16,656 nucleotides of DNA from Candidatus Hydrogenedentota bacterium (GCA_003552485.1 PUMX01000258.1:1-16656); one strand, 5' to 3'. Shown: positions 8,216 through 15,459, counted from the stretch's first letter. Program-made: numbers and translations. The notes: a model not told the origin generated them from the letters alone.

Positions 8216-9213
8216 TCGTCTGTGTTGTCGTCGGAATCGGGTGGTTGAGACGCATTAGCCGCCTCAGCGGCCTCGTAGACCTCATAGGCGTCAACGATAC
8301 CCTGAACAAGAGGATGCCGGACCACGTCGCCACGCTCGAGTTCAACGATGGCGACCCCCGGCGTGCCCCGGAGCACCCGGCGCGCTTCGACCAAGCCGGA
8401 TTCCTTGCCTCGCGGCAGGTCGATCTGGGTTATGTCGCCGGTTATCACGGCTTGCGCCCCTTCTCCGAGCCGGGTGAGAAACATTTTCATCTGTTCCGGT
8501 GTGGTGTTTTGCGCTTCGTCAAGAATGGCGAAGGAATGGTCCAGCGTTCGTCCACGCATAAAAGCGAGCGGCGCGATTTCCAGCATCTCGCGTTCAATGA
8601 GGCGCCGCACGCGCTCGACGTCGAGCATGGCGTAAAGCGCATCGTATAAGGGCCGAATGTATGGGTGGACCTTCTGCTCGAGATCGCCCGGCAGAAATCC
8701 CAGGTTTTCCCCCGCTTCGACGGCCGGCCGGGTAAGCACGAGGCGGTTGACGTCCTTATTCAGCAACGCCGATACGGCGGCGGCCACGGCGAGATATGTC
8801 TTGCCCGTGCCCGCGGGGCCGATAGCGAGGGTCACGTCGTAGTTCTTCAGCGCGTCGAGATAGGCTTTTTGTCCGCGGGTGCGCGGTTTGATTTGCATGT
8901 CGCGGCGCAACGCGCGCGGCGCTTCCGACAGGACGGCGCCGAGTTCGCTGGTCCGCTTTTGGCGGGCTTCGTCCAGTGCATAGGTAAAGTCGCTCATATC
9001 TGGTGTGTGACCGCGCCGCACCGCCTCCAGTAACTCGGAAAGCACGCCGCCAACCATCGCGGTGTCGCTTTCGTCGCCCATAATGAGAATCTTTGCGCCC
9101 CGATCCACGATACGCACCCGCGTATCTTGCTGAATGCGTTTACGGAACTCGCCGTTGCGCCCCAGCAGTTTCAGCGCTTCTTCGTGACTGTTCAGTTGGA
9201 TCTCGTGCGTCAG
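8212..9213 (-). CDS. phoH: PhoH family ATPase, probable CTG start
   Basis: A PhoH/YbeZ P-loop ATPase. Walker A is GPAGTGKT (residues 132-139 of the 333-residue form) and Walker B is AILDEAQN (about 229-236), with VLTRPAVEAGE, FMRGRTLDHSF and the ITGDITQIDLP sensor motif. The family is RNA-associated and works with YbeY, consistent with the operon. The start is unusual. The first ATG/GTG/TTG codon is GTG at 9117, but the frame upstream still encodes the conserved family N-terminus (HEIQL, then EEALKLLGRNGEF, then RIQQDTRVRIVDRG) back to a TAG at 9225-9223. In those codons the only near-cognate start in the expected place is CTG at 9213, with GGAG 12 nt upstream. I take that as the start; GTG 9117 would delete 32 conserved-looking residues. 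Confidence 0.92.
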   Translation of the reverse strand: MTHEIQLNSHEEALKLLGRNGEFRKRIQQDTRVRIVDRGAKILIMGDESDTAMVGGVLSELLEAVRRGHTPDMSDFTYALDEARQKRTSELGAVLSEAPRALRRDMQIKPRTRGQKAYLDALKNYDVTLAIGPAGTGKTYLAVAAAVSALLNKDVNRLVLTRPAVEAGENLGFLPGDLEQKVHPYIRPLYDALYAMLDVERVRRLIEREMLEIAPLAFMRGRTLDHSFAILDEAQNTTPEQMKMFLTRLGEGAQAVITGDITQIDLPRGKESGLVEARRVLRGTPGVAIVELERGDVVRHPLVQGIVDAYEVYEAAEAANASQPPDSDDNTDE

Positions 9214-9345
9214 GTGCGTGTTCTACTCCGTCCCGCGGTTCTGTCCGAGCGTATCAGTCAGCACGCTGGATCCGCGGCGCGTTTCCGCCTGCCGGGGGAG
9301 AGGTTCGCCCCGCGCGGCGGTCCCAAGGTTTTGGATGTCGTCCGC

Positions 9346-9663
9346 TTATTCCGGTGGGGTCTCTTGTGGCTCCAACTCTTCGATGCGGAAGATCGTCTCA
9401 CCCTCCCGCACCATGTTGCGGTTCTGGCGAATGGTGGCCTCCAACTCCACGGGATCGCCGTGCAGATGCTGGACCCGCCGTTCGAGGCTGCCCCGTTCGG
9501 TTTCCAGGGCGCGCCGCTCTTCTTGAAGCGCGCGCACACGCTGTTCGCTGTGCTTAAAATCTTCGTACTGGCCCGCCAAGTCGCGGTGATGCACGTAAGC
9601 CGCTGTGAGCCCCACCAGCGCTAACAAGCCCAGCCAGTACCGCATAGAAACCCGTCGCGACAT
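9346..9663 (-). CDS. FtsB/DivIC-like septum formation initiator protein
   Basis: A 105-residue bitopic protein: a short basic cytoplasmic tail (MSRRVSMR), one membrane helix (about residues 9-24, LGLLALVGLTAAYV), then a heptad-rich coiled coil (about 30-68) and a charged end. This layout and size match FtsB/DivIC, which bridges FtsL and FtsQ in the divisome on the periplasmic side. The family often carries an 'E..AR' tract; here EATIRQNRNMVREGETIFRI fits that region. Its location just downstream of enolase is the classical eno-ftsB arrangement and strengthens the call. I chose ATG 9663 because GGAG lies 8 nt upstream; a GTG at 9672 would sit on the ribosome binding site. The start of phoH is about 130 bp further on. 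Confidence 0.82.
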   Translation of the reverse strand: MSRRVSMRYWLGLLALVGLTAAYVHHRDLAGQYEDFKHSEQRVRALQEERRALETERGSLERRVQHLHGDPVELEATIRQNRNMVREGETIFRIEELEPQETPPE

Positions 9664-9783
9664 GGTATTCACTCCGCTTCAAACTGGCGCCCTTGCGCTC
9701 GACGCAGCTCCGAATCAAGCACTTGCGCACGAGGAGCGCGCCCAAAACTGGCGGTCCCGCAACACACTAAGTCTACATTCCCT

Positions 9784-9789
9784 ATTGTA
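9784..9789 (-). promoter_or_regulatory. Possible -10 box for the ftsB-like gene
   Basis: TACAAT on the minus strand (9789-9784) matches 5/6 of the -10 consensus and lies about 120 nt upstream of the ftsB-like ATG, after the enolase hairpin. No convincing -35 box is seen at the usual spacing, so this is tentative. Confidence 0.3.
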
Positions 9790-9865
9790 CACCATCTACC
9801 CCCCGGCAATTCACACAAAACCACTTGCAAGCAACGGCGGCCGAGCAATGTCCGGGGCGTGTCCG

Positions 9866-9902
9866 AGCGGCGCAAACGGCAGGAGCCGCCGTCTGCGCCG
9901 CT
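9866..9902 (-). terminator. Hairpin after enolase
   Basis: AGCGGCGCA (9866-9874) pairs with TGCGCCGCT (9894-9902), and after one A-C mismatch the stem continues with ACGGC against GCCGT around a 7 nt loop. It begins 17 nt after the enolase stop on the minus strand. There is no T run after it, so it may end transcription through Rho or protect the 3' end rather than act as a classical intrinsic terminator. Confidence 0.45.
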
Positions 9903-9918
9903 ACGGCCTATGCTTCAG

Positions 9919-11211
9919 CTATGAGAGGCTGAGATTGTAGAAGGCGTCGAGGCCAGGAAACACGCCCTGCTCGCCCAGTTCTTCCTCGATGCGCAGGAGC
10001 TGGTTGTACTTTGCAATACGATCGCTCCGCGACGCGGAACCCGTCTTGATCTGGCCCGCATTGGTGGCGACGACAAGGTCCGCGATTGTCGCGTCTTCCG
10101 TTTCACCGCTGCGGTGCGAAATGACCGCCGTGTACCCGGCGCGCTGCGCCATTTGCACGGCGTCCAATGTTTCCGTGAGCGTGCCGATCTGGTTAACCTT
10201 TACCAGAATCGAGTTGCCGACGCCCTCATTGATGCCGCGGCTCAGATACTGCGTATTGGTCACAAACAAGTCGTCCCCGACGAGTTGCAACTTGCCGCTC
10301 ATCGTGTCCGTCAACGTCTTCCATCCCGTCCAATCGTTTTCGGCCATGCCGTCTTCGATCGAGATAATCGGGTATTTGTCCGCCCAGTCCTTCCAAAACG
10401 CGGCCATCTCTTCGGGCGAATGATCGGGAGACGCCTCGGCCTTGAGCACGTACTTGCCGTTTTCATAGAATTCGCTGGAGGCCGGATCGAGCGCGAGCCA
10501 CACGTCCTTGCCCGCCTCATAACCCGCATCCTTAATGGCTTGCAAGATCACTTCGATGGCCTCGACGTTCGAGCCCAAGTCTGGGGCAAAGCCGCCCTCG
10601 TCGCCGACGGCGGTGTTCAGGCCCTTGCCCTTCAACACCGCTTTCAAGGCATGGAAGACCTCGGCGCCCATGCGCAACGCTTCGCGGAAACTCGAGGCGC
10701 CGGCCGGCATGACCATGAATTCTTGAACGTCGACATTATTGTCTGCGTGCTCACCGCCGTTGAGGATATTCATCATCGGGACGGGCAGCATGTGGGCGTT
10801 CACTCCGCCTAGATAGCGGTACAACGGCATATCCAGGGCTTCCGCAGCCGCCTTGGCCGCGGCCATGGACACCCCGAGGATGGCGTTGGCGCCGAGTTTG
10901 CCCTTGTTTTTCGTGCCGTCCAAGGCGATGAGGGTGTGGTCGAGCTCCCGTTGATCGAGCGCGTCCATGCCCAGCAATTCGCCCGAGATCACGTCGTTGA
11001 CGTTTTCGACGGCCTTCATTACGCCCTTGCCGAGATAACGGCTCTTGTCGCCGTCGCGCAGCTCGACGGCCTCGTTCTCGCCCGTGGAAGCGCCTGACGG
11101 GACAGCCGCCCGACCGATAAAGCCGCTAGCCAGATGGACCTCGACTTCGACAGTTGGATTACCCCGCGAATCCAATATCTCGCGGGCGTGCACACCGGTT
11201 ATTTTGGTCAT
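9919..11211 (-). CDS. eno: Enolase (phosphopyruvate hydratase)
   Basis: A full-length 430-residue enolase, converting 2-phosphoglycerate to phosphoenolpyruvate in the cytoplasm. The N-terminus has AREILDSRGNPTVEVEV and the mobile loop SGASTGENEAVELRD. Catalytic residues are visible: E205 in GDEGGFAP, K338 in LVKVNQIGTL, H366 in SHRSGETED and K389 in QIKTGS; Mg2+ ligands are D242 (LALDPA), E286 (SIEDGM) and D313 (VGDDLF). The start ATG is preceded by TAGGAGAA with about 10 nt spacing. It is transcribed divergently from sucCD and followed by a hairpin, so it may be monocistronic or lead into ftsB by read-through. Confidence 0.99.
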   Translation of the reverse strand: MTKITGVHAREILDSRGNPTVEVEVHLASGFIGRAAVPSGASTGENEAVELRDGDKSRYLGKGVMKAVENVNDVISGELLGMDALDQRELDHTLIALDGTKNKGKLGANAILGVSMAAAKAAAEALDMPLYRYLGGVNAHMLPVPMMNILNGGEHADNNVDVQEFMVMPAGASSFREALRMGAEVFHALKAVLKGKGLNTAVGDEGGFAPDLGSNVEAIEVILQAIKDAGYEAGKDVWLALDPASSEFYENGKYVLKAEASPDHSPEEMAAFWKDWADKYPIISIEDGMAENDWTGWKTLTDTMSGKLQLVGDDLFVTNTQYLSRGINEGVGNSILVKVNQIGTLTETLDAVQMAQRAGYTAVISHRSGETEDATIADLVVATNAGQIKTGSASRSDRIAKYNQLLRIEEELGEQGVFPGLDAFYNLSLS

Positions 11212-11802
11212 AGTCGTTATTCTCCTACGCGTAGACCACGATTGATTGGGTACGATTCGTCATTTAGGAAAGCTTTGGCGAGAGCCGCTGAAGGTATTGC
11301 GCGTACCGCCTTTATTGCCCTCTTCTATTTGTACAGCCGGTCCAGCCGTCCCGCCAGTCCGGATTCCCCAAAAATTTCGCCGCATTCTAGCATATTTTCC
11401 CACACAGCGTCGCAACCTCGGTCAAGCCGTCTTGATATCCCAGTGCTGCAATCGGTAGGTCTCGCAAACCTCACAGGTCTGCGTAGGCGTTCAGCCGCGT
11501 GGCGGACGGCGGATACATCAGGCCTTTGACCGCGTGTGGCGCGTCATACAAGTGGTGCGTGGCCTTGAACTTTCGTAAGATGACAGGGTATCGTACGTCG
11601 CCATTCAGAGATGAAGGTTTAGTGTGTTTGGACTTTGTGAACCCGCTTTCAGCGCTGACGACTTCCCACGGATCGGGAATGGATCCTACCCAAAAAGTGT
11701 CTAGTGCTGCGAAGGCCGTAACTGGCCACTCCGGCGGGCTGGCTGGGCTCCTTTCCGCCCTTGGAACGCTTGAACGCCGCAGAAATAGGATATCATGATC
11801 GC
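11212..11802. other. Divergent eno-sucC intergenic region
   Basis: This 591 bp holds the eno ribosome binding site and possible promoter at the left. On the right is a stretch (about 11471-11800) that is open on the minus strand for over 100 codons without a usable start, ending at TGA 11473-11471. I do not recognise the translated product. The plus strand also has a 99-codon frame at 11499-11798 with no ribosome binding site or domain. At 11338-11363 a GC-rich tract (CCGGTCCAGCCG and CCAGTCCGG) could fold on itself. I see no riboswitch or RNA gene that I can name, and no convincing sucC promoter. Confidence 0.45.
11384..11392 (-). promoter_or_regulatory. Extended -10 element, possible eno promoter
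   Basis: On the minus strand TGCTAGAAT (11392-11384) fits the extended -10 form TGnTATAAT with one mismatch. It lies about 170 nt upstream of the eno ATG. A -35 box at 17 nt spacing is poor, which is tolerated by extended -10 promoters. Confidence 0.35.
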
Positions 11803-12945
11803 ATGGATATTCACGAATACCAAGCGAAAGCGCTATTACGGATGTACGGAATCCCTGCGCCTGACGGCGTCGTCGTGCATAACGTCCACGACGCCGTGAC
11901 GGCTGCCCAGGCGATGAACCTGCCCGTCGTGCTGAAAGCGCAAGTGCGTGCAGGCGGCCGAGGGAAGGCGGGCGGCGTGAAGGTGGTGAAGGAGCTCGAC
12001 GAGGTCGAGCCGCTCACAGATGAGATTCTTGGCCTGACGATAAAGGGGTTGCCGGTCCGCAGCGTGTTTGTGACGCCGGCGCTTAATATACAGAGTGAGG
12101 TGTACCTCAGCCTGCTCATTGACCGTGCTAAACGCACGGCCGCGTTTATCGGATGCGCCGAGGGTGGAGTCGAAATCGAAACAACTGCTAAGGAATCGCC
12201 CGAGAAGATCCTGCGGTGCGAGGTCAGCGTGGCCGAGCTGACCCACTTATCCAAAGGCAAACTGATGGAGTTCGCCACGCGGCTGTTTCCCGATTCGGCG
12301 CAGGCTGAGGCGACCGCCAATATCATGATTCGAATGGGCCGGCTCTTTGTCGAGAAGGATGCTGCGCTGATCGAGATCAATCCGCTGATTGTGGATGAGC
12401 ACGGCGCCGTCATCGCACTTGACGCCAAGATGACGCTGGACGACAACGCCCTCTTCCGTAATCCCGATATTGCGGAGTTGACGGATTCCGAATCCACCGA
12501 TGAGGATGAACTCGCGGCCCGCGAAGCCGGGCTCAGTTTCATCCGGCTTGACGGCGCGATTGGCTGCATGGTGAACGGAGCCGGCCTGGCGATGGCCACA
12601 ATGGATATCATCAAGCACTATGGCGGCGCGCCCGCCAATTTCCTCGATGTGGGGGGAAGCTCGGATCCCGAGAAAGTCGTGGCGGCCTTCAAGCTGATTC
12701 TGAAGGATCCCAACGTGAGGGTTATTCTGATTAACATCTTTGGCGGCATTACCCGGTGCGACGATATCGCCAAGGGAATTCTAACCAGTTTGGAAGAGTT
12801 CGAGACGCGCGCGCCCATTGTCATTCGTCTCGTGGGCACCAATGAAGAAGCAGGCCGCGCGTTGCTGAAAGACACGGACCTCATTACGGTGCGAACCCTT
12901 GAAGAAGGCGCTCAAAAGGCCACAGCATTGGGGGGCGCCTCATGA
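11803..12945 (+). CDS. sucC: Succinyl-CoA synthetase (ADP/GDP-forming) beta subunit
   Basis: A 380-residue beta subunit, close to the usual 386-398. It begins MDIHEYQAK, the family's standard N-terminus, followed by the ATP-grasp core with KAQVRAGGRGKAGGV, the nucleotide-binding EINPL motif, and the CoA-ligase half with CMVNGAGLAMATMD, NFLDVGG and NIFGGITRCD. With SucD it interconverts succinyl-CoA and succinate with substrate-level phosphorylation in the TCA cycle. I set the start at ATG 11803; TAGGA lies 12 nt upstream, and a longer form starting at 11761 would add 14 residues without family support. Its TGA overlaps the sucD ATG by 4 bp. Confidence 0.98.
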   Translation: MDIHEYQAKALLRMYGIPAPDGVVVHNVHDAVTAAQAMNLPVVLKAQVRAGGRGKAGGVKVVKELDEVEPLTDEILGLTIKGLPVRSVFVTPALNIQSEVYLSLLIDRAKRTAAFIGCAEGGVEIETTAKESPEKILRCEVSVAELTHLSKGKLMEFATRLFPDSAQAEATANIMIRMGRLFVEKDAALIEINPLIVDEHGAVIALDAKMTLDDNALFRNPDIAELTDSESTDEDELAAREAGLSFIRLDGAIGCMVNGAGLAMATMDIIKHYGGAPANFLDVGGSSDPEKVVAAFKLILKDPNVRVILINIFGGITRCDDIAKGILTSLEEFETRAPIVIRLVGTNEEAGRALLKDTDLITVRTLEEGAQKATALGGAS

Positions 12946-13811
12946 GCATTCTCATTGACAGCGCCGCCACAATCATCGTGCAAGGCATAACCGGCCGCGA
13001 CGGCGCCTTCCACACCCGTCAGATGCTGGATTACGGCGCACGGATCGCTGGCGGCGTGACTCCAGGCAAGGGCGGTCAAACAGTCCACGGTCTGCCAGTC
13101 TTCAATAGCGTGCCCGAAGCTGTCTCGGAAACAGGCGCGGACGTGTCGGTGGTTTATGTGCCGGCGAAGTTCGCCAAGGACGCCATCCTTGACGCCGCCA
13201 AGGCTCCACTCAAGTTGGTTGTCGTGATCACTGAAGGGATACCCACGCTGGATGTGCTCGCGTGCTACGAGGCGCTCAGCACCAGCGGGGTCCGGCTAAT
13301 CGGCCCCAACTGTCCGGGGCTCATCGTCCCGGGTCAAACGAAAGTGGGGATCATGCCGGCGAACATCCATACGCCGGGTCGGATCGGCGTGGTGTCCCGT
13401 AGCGGGACGCTCACGTACGAAATTGTAAACGCGCTGACGCTGGCAGGGTTGGGTCAGTCCACGTGTATCGGCGTCGGGGGCGATCCCATCATCGGGAGTA
13501 CCTTCCGGGACATCTTACCCTTGTTCGACGAGGACCCGGACACAGACGCGGTGGTGTTAGTCGGCGAGATTGGCGGCCAGGACGAGGTCGAGGCCGCGAC
13601 TTATTACCAACAACACATGAAGACGCCCGTGGTGGGGTTCATGGCGGGCTTGACCGCGCCGCCGGGGCGGCGCATGGGTCATGCCGGCGCCATTGTGGGC
13701 GGGGATGGCGACACGGCGTCATCCAAGATCGAGAAAATGGAGGCGCGCGGCATTCCCGTGGCGCGGATCATCAGTGGCGTGGTCGATCTTGTAAAGCAAC
13801 AGCTTTCGTGA
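12942..13811 (+). CDS. sucD: Succinyl-CoA synthetase alpha subunit
   Basis: A complete 289-residue alpha subunit. The N-terminal CoA-binding Rossmann domain shows IVQGITGRDGAFHTRQM and GGVTPGKGG; the middle has ITEGIP and GPNCPGLIVP; the catalytic phosphohistidine is H247 in GRRMGHAGAIVGG. SRSGTLTYE and GVGGDPIIG are also family motifs. The active site is formed with SucC, and the two genes overlap by 4 bp (ATGA), which favours equal production of both subunits. No clear terminator follows; the next feature is a decayed gene on the opposite strand. Confidence 0.99.
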   Translation: MSILIDSAATIIVQGITGRDGAFHTRQMLDYGARIAGGVTPGKGGQTVHGLPVFNSVPEAVSETGADVSVVYVPAKFAKDAILDAAKAPLKLVVVITEGIPTLDVLACYEALSTSGVRLIGPNCPGLIVPGQTKVGIMPANIHTPGRIGVVSRSGTLTYEIVNALTLAGLGQSTCIGVGGDPIIGSTFRDILPLFDEDPDTDAVVLVGEIGGQDEVEAATYYQQHMKTPVVGFMAGLTAPPGRRMGHAGAIVGGDGDTASSKIEKMEARGIPVARIISGVVDLVKQQLS

Positions 13812-13839
13812 AAGCGGCGGCCGTTACCCCCGCATTCAT

Positions 13840-14178
13840 TCAATACAGCTTCTCTTTGGGCGCCGGTAGCTTCCGGTTTGCGTTACGCACCCGCTGGTTC
13901 AGCGTTCCCACGACATTCAACAGCACTAAAATAGCACCCGCTTCGTCATAAGCCTTTGGCAAGTCTTTTTGTTAAGGCAGAAGATGTTTGCGTCTTCGAT
14001 AGCCGAAGCCGTCGCGCTGCGCGACTCGCTGCTAATGAGCGCCATCTCGCCGGACATGTCGTCCCACGTTAGGTTTTGCGAGCGGCGCGTCGTTCGGATA
14101 GAAGCCCACCTTGTTGCTAAGGGCGACGAAACTATGACTGTCGATCTTCTCGACCTCAGGCGCATCCAGTCCTTTAAA
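13840..14178 (-). pseudogene. Decayed cyclic nucleotide-binding (Crp-like) domain gene
   Basis: Three minus-strand segments in different frames read as consecutive parts of one cNMP-binding domain. First, from 14178: FKGLDAPEVEKI, then SFVALSNKVGFYPND, ending near 14065. Second, in another frame: DMSGEMALISSESRSATA, followed by AIEDANIFCLNKKTC, near 14060-13960. Third: KAYDEAGAILVLLNVVGTLN, then QRVRNANRKL, ending at TGA 13842-13840. These match the usual order of such domains: 'F.GL...E...I', '(Y)V.LSG.V', 'GEMALIS...RSAT', 'AIED...L.L....' and the closing helix. At least two frameshifts are needed, and about 20-25 residues normally found between EKI and the LSG-like strand are missing. No intact start is seen upstream; stops interrupt all frames. 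No DNA-binding domain follows, so the parent was probably a stand-alone cNMP-binding protein. Sequencing error cannot be excluded for single shifts, but the missing segment argues for real decay. Confidence 0.75.
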
Positions 14179-14195
14179 CGGACTGACGCTGCGAG

Positions 14196-14272
14196 CGAGC
14201 GAGGCTTAGTGGAGAACGCTTGTTATTGGCCTTCCCTGTTCGGCTCAATACGCCTTGCGCCCGCCTCGCTCG
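14196..14272. repeat. 10 bp perfect inverted repeat
   Basis: CGAGCGAGGC at 14196-14205 is exactly repeated in inverse at 14263-14272 (GCCTCGCTCG), with 57 bp between. It lies just after the EIIA-zinc ribbon gene's stop and just before the decayed cNMP-binding domain. It could fold as a long hairpin in the 3' end of the EIIA transcript. No transposase or target duplication is seen. Confidence 0.4.
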
Positions 14273-14286
14273 TCGGCAGGGTCAAC

Positions 14287-15117
14287 TTACACCACATAGA
14301 TGTAACGGCGGCAGTTCGTACACGTGTGAATGCGTTCGGGATCGTTGCGAACTTGCTGCACGAACTTCGAGGGCAGCCGCATGAAACACCCTTGGCAGGT
14401 GTCGCCTTCTACCGGAACCAAGGCCGGCGCATGATTCTTCATCAACCGATCATAATGACTCAGAATCCGCGGTTCGACCATCCCACGGATATTCTCCATG
14501 CGTTTGCGGATCTGCGCGCGTCCGGTTTTCGCGACGTCGAGCATCTCCTGGCAAAGCTGAAGCCGCGCCAGCAGAATCAGGTCGGCGTGGGTATGCGACA
14601 TGCTCTCGATATCGGGATCGTCTTCGACTGGTTGCTCGGGATTGTCATGGGTGTCCTGAAGAGCAGTCGAGAGCTCTTCGAGAATCTCGTACATCCTTTC
14701 GGGACTCTCCGCTTCGAGCATGCCGCGCAGATGTTCGGGGTCGCTCAGAAGCTTTGACACGGTCGCAATGAAGTTGAGATACGTGGTCTGCTCGGACGGG
14801 GGGTAGCAGATAAGAAAGACGAGATGAACGGGCTGGCGGTCAACCGCCATGAAGTCAAGGCCCTCGGGAATACGGCCGACGGCGCACGCGAGTTGTTTCA
14901 TGCCCGGCACGCGGGCGTGGGGAACAGCTAGCCCTTTTCCTATACCCGTGCTCTCCGTACTCTCCCGGGCCATGATCTGGTCAAGCGCCGCGTCCACATC
15001 GTTGATCTTCTTCTTTTCGTGAAGAAGATCGGCCAAGTGCTTGATCACTTCCGCCTTGGATTTCGCGCCGAGATCCGGCACGATGCACTGCGTTCCAATG
15101 TATTTGGTTAGAATCAT
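14287..15117 (-). CDS. PTS EIIA(Ntr)-type domain fused to a C4 zinc ribbon
   Basis: A 276-residue two-domain protein. Residues 1-155 form an EIIA domain of the fructose/mannitol/Ntr class: MARESTESTGIGKGLAVPHAR carries the phosphorylatable H67, and VHLVFLICYPPSEQTTYL is the usual core strand. After an acidic linker (about 156-172), a charged helical stretch (about 175-230) leads to a zinc ribbon with C241, C244, C266 and C269 (CQGCFMRLP and CTNCRRYIY), matching the DUF164/zf-RING_7 type. EIIA(Ntr) domains are regulatory phosphocarriers rather than sugar transporters, and the ribbon suggests binding to nucleic acid or a protein. No EI, HPr, EIIB or rpoN gene is in the window. The start ATG has TAGGAAG 6 nt upstream, and a promoter candidate lies about 100 nt upstream. 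Confidence 0.9.
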   Translation of the reverse strand: MILTKYIGTQCIVPDLGAKSKAEVIKHLADLLHEKKKINDVDAALDQIMARESTESTGIGKGLAVPHARVPGMKQLACAVGRIPEGLDFMAVDRQPVHLVFLICYPPSEQTTYLNFIATVSKLLSDPEHLRGMLEAESPERMYEILEELSTALQDTHDNPEQPVEDDPDIESMSHTHADLILLARLQLCQEMLDVAKTGRAQIRKRMENIRGMVEPRILSHYDRLMKNHAPALVPVEGDTCQGCFMRLPSKFVQQVRNDPERIHTCTNCRRYIYVV

Positions 15118-15215
15118 AAATCACTTCCTACAGGTTGTACATAGATGGTAATACTTCGTGGCGGAATTGCACGCAACGCACAGACGCGCCCAGGGCCCAA
15201 GCTCGAGGCCGCCTT

Positions 15216-15244
15216 AGTGTAGCACCGCCACGGTGGAGCCGCAA
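15216..15244 (-). promoter_or_regulatory. Candidate promoter of the EIIA-zinc ribbon gene
   Basis: On the minus strand TTGCGG (15244-15239) and TACACT (15221-15216) are separated by exactly 17 nt, and the -10 box is preceded by TGC, making an extended -10. It is about 100 nt upstream of the EIIA ATG, within the 156 bp spacer after the 61-codon ORF. Confidence 0.45.
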
Positions 15245-15273
15245 GACGAAGACGTGTTCCGCTGTCGGCGAGG

Positions 15274-15459
15274 CTAATACCAGATGGACGTGACGATGAC
15301 CGGCTCCGACTCGCCCTCGCCTCGTGAACGTTCATAGCCAAAGGTTTGGAGAACGTGTTTGGGCTTCACGTCGTTGTCCAGCATCCACTGGTTAATGTGT
15401 TCGTCCATCTGCCGCAAGGCCTCTATGCTGACCTTGGCCAGGAATGTTTGACTGCGCAA
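15274..15459 (-). CDS. Small protein of unknown function (61 aa)
   Basis: I do not recognise this protein. The preferred start is TTG at 15459, which has a full AGGAGG 5 nt upstream and begins 14 bp after the aroK stop. A longer frame from ATG 15531 would overlap aroK by 58 bp and add an arginine-run that is likely just aroK read in another frame. The 61-residue product starts with RSQTFLAKVSIEALRQMDEH, is soluble, has no cysteines or membrane segment, and ends in the hydrophobic stretch PVIVTSIWY. Its first half is probably helical. The strong ribosome binding site and tight spacing argue that it is translated with aroE-aroK. Confidence 0.6.
   Translation of the reverse strand: MRSQTFLAKVSIEALRQMDEHINQWMLDNDVKPKHVLQTFGYERSRGEGESEPVIVTSIWY

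Noticed and set aside
9272..9320. GC-rich stem between the ftsB-like gene and phoH as an intrinsic terminator
   Set aside because: One arm mismatch, a loop of about 29 nt and no T run after it on the minus strand; kept only as a possible leader structure.
11761..11802. Longer sucC start at 11761
   Set aside because: It would add 14 residues ahead of MDIHEYQ, which is where the family normally begins, and has no ribosome binding site.
11811..12614. 267-codon minus-strand open frame
   Set aside because: It lies wholly inside sucC on the other strand and is serine/arginine-rich with no domain.
13926..14165. 79-codon minus-strand frame as an intact small gene
   Set aside because: Only its middle part resembles a protein family (the GEMALIS...RSAT stretch); both ends are out-of-frame readings of the neighbouring segments, so it is part of a pseudogene.
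13812..14286. tmRNA, RNase P RNA or SRP RNA in the sucD-EIIA gap
   Set aside because: I looked for the tmRNA tag and T-arm, the GAGGAAAGTC core of RNase P RNA and the SRP apical loop; none is present.
13969..14757. 262-codon plus-strand open frame overlapping the EIIA gene
   Set aside because: Its right half is antisense to the clearly real EIIA-zinc ribbon gene and its left half to the decayed cNMP-binding domain; no domain or ribosome binding site of its own.
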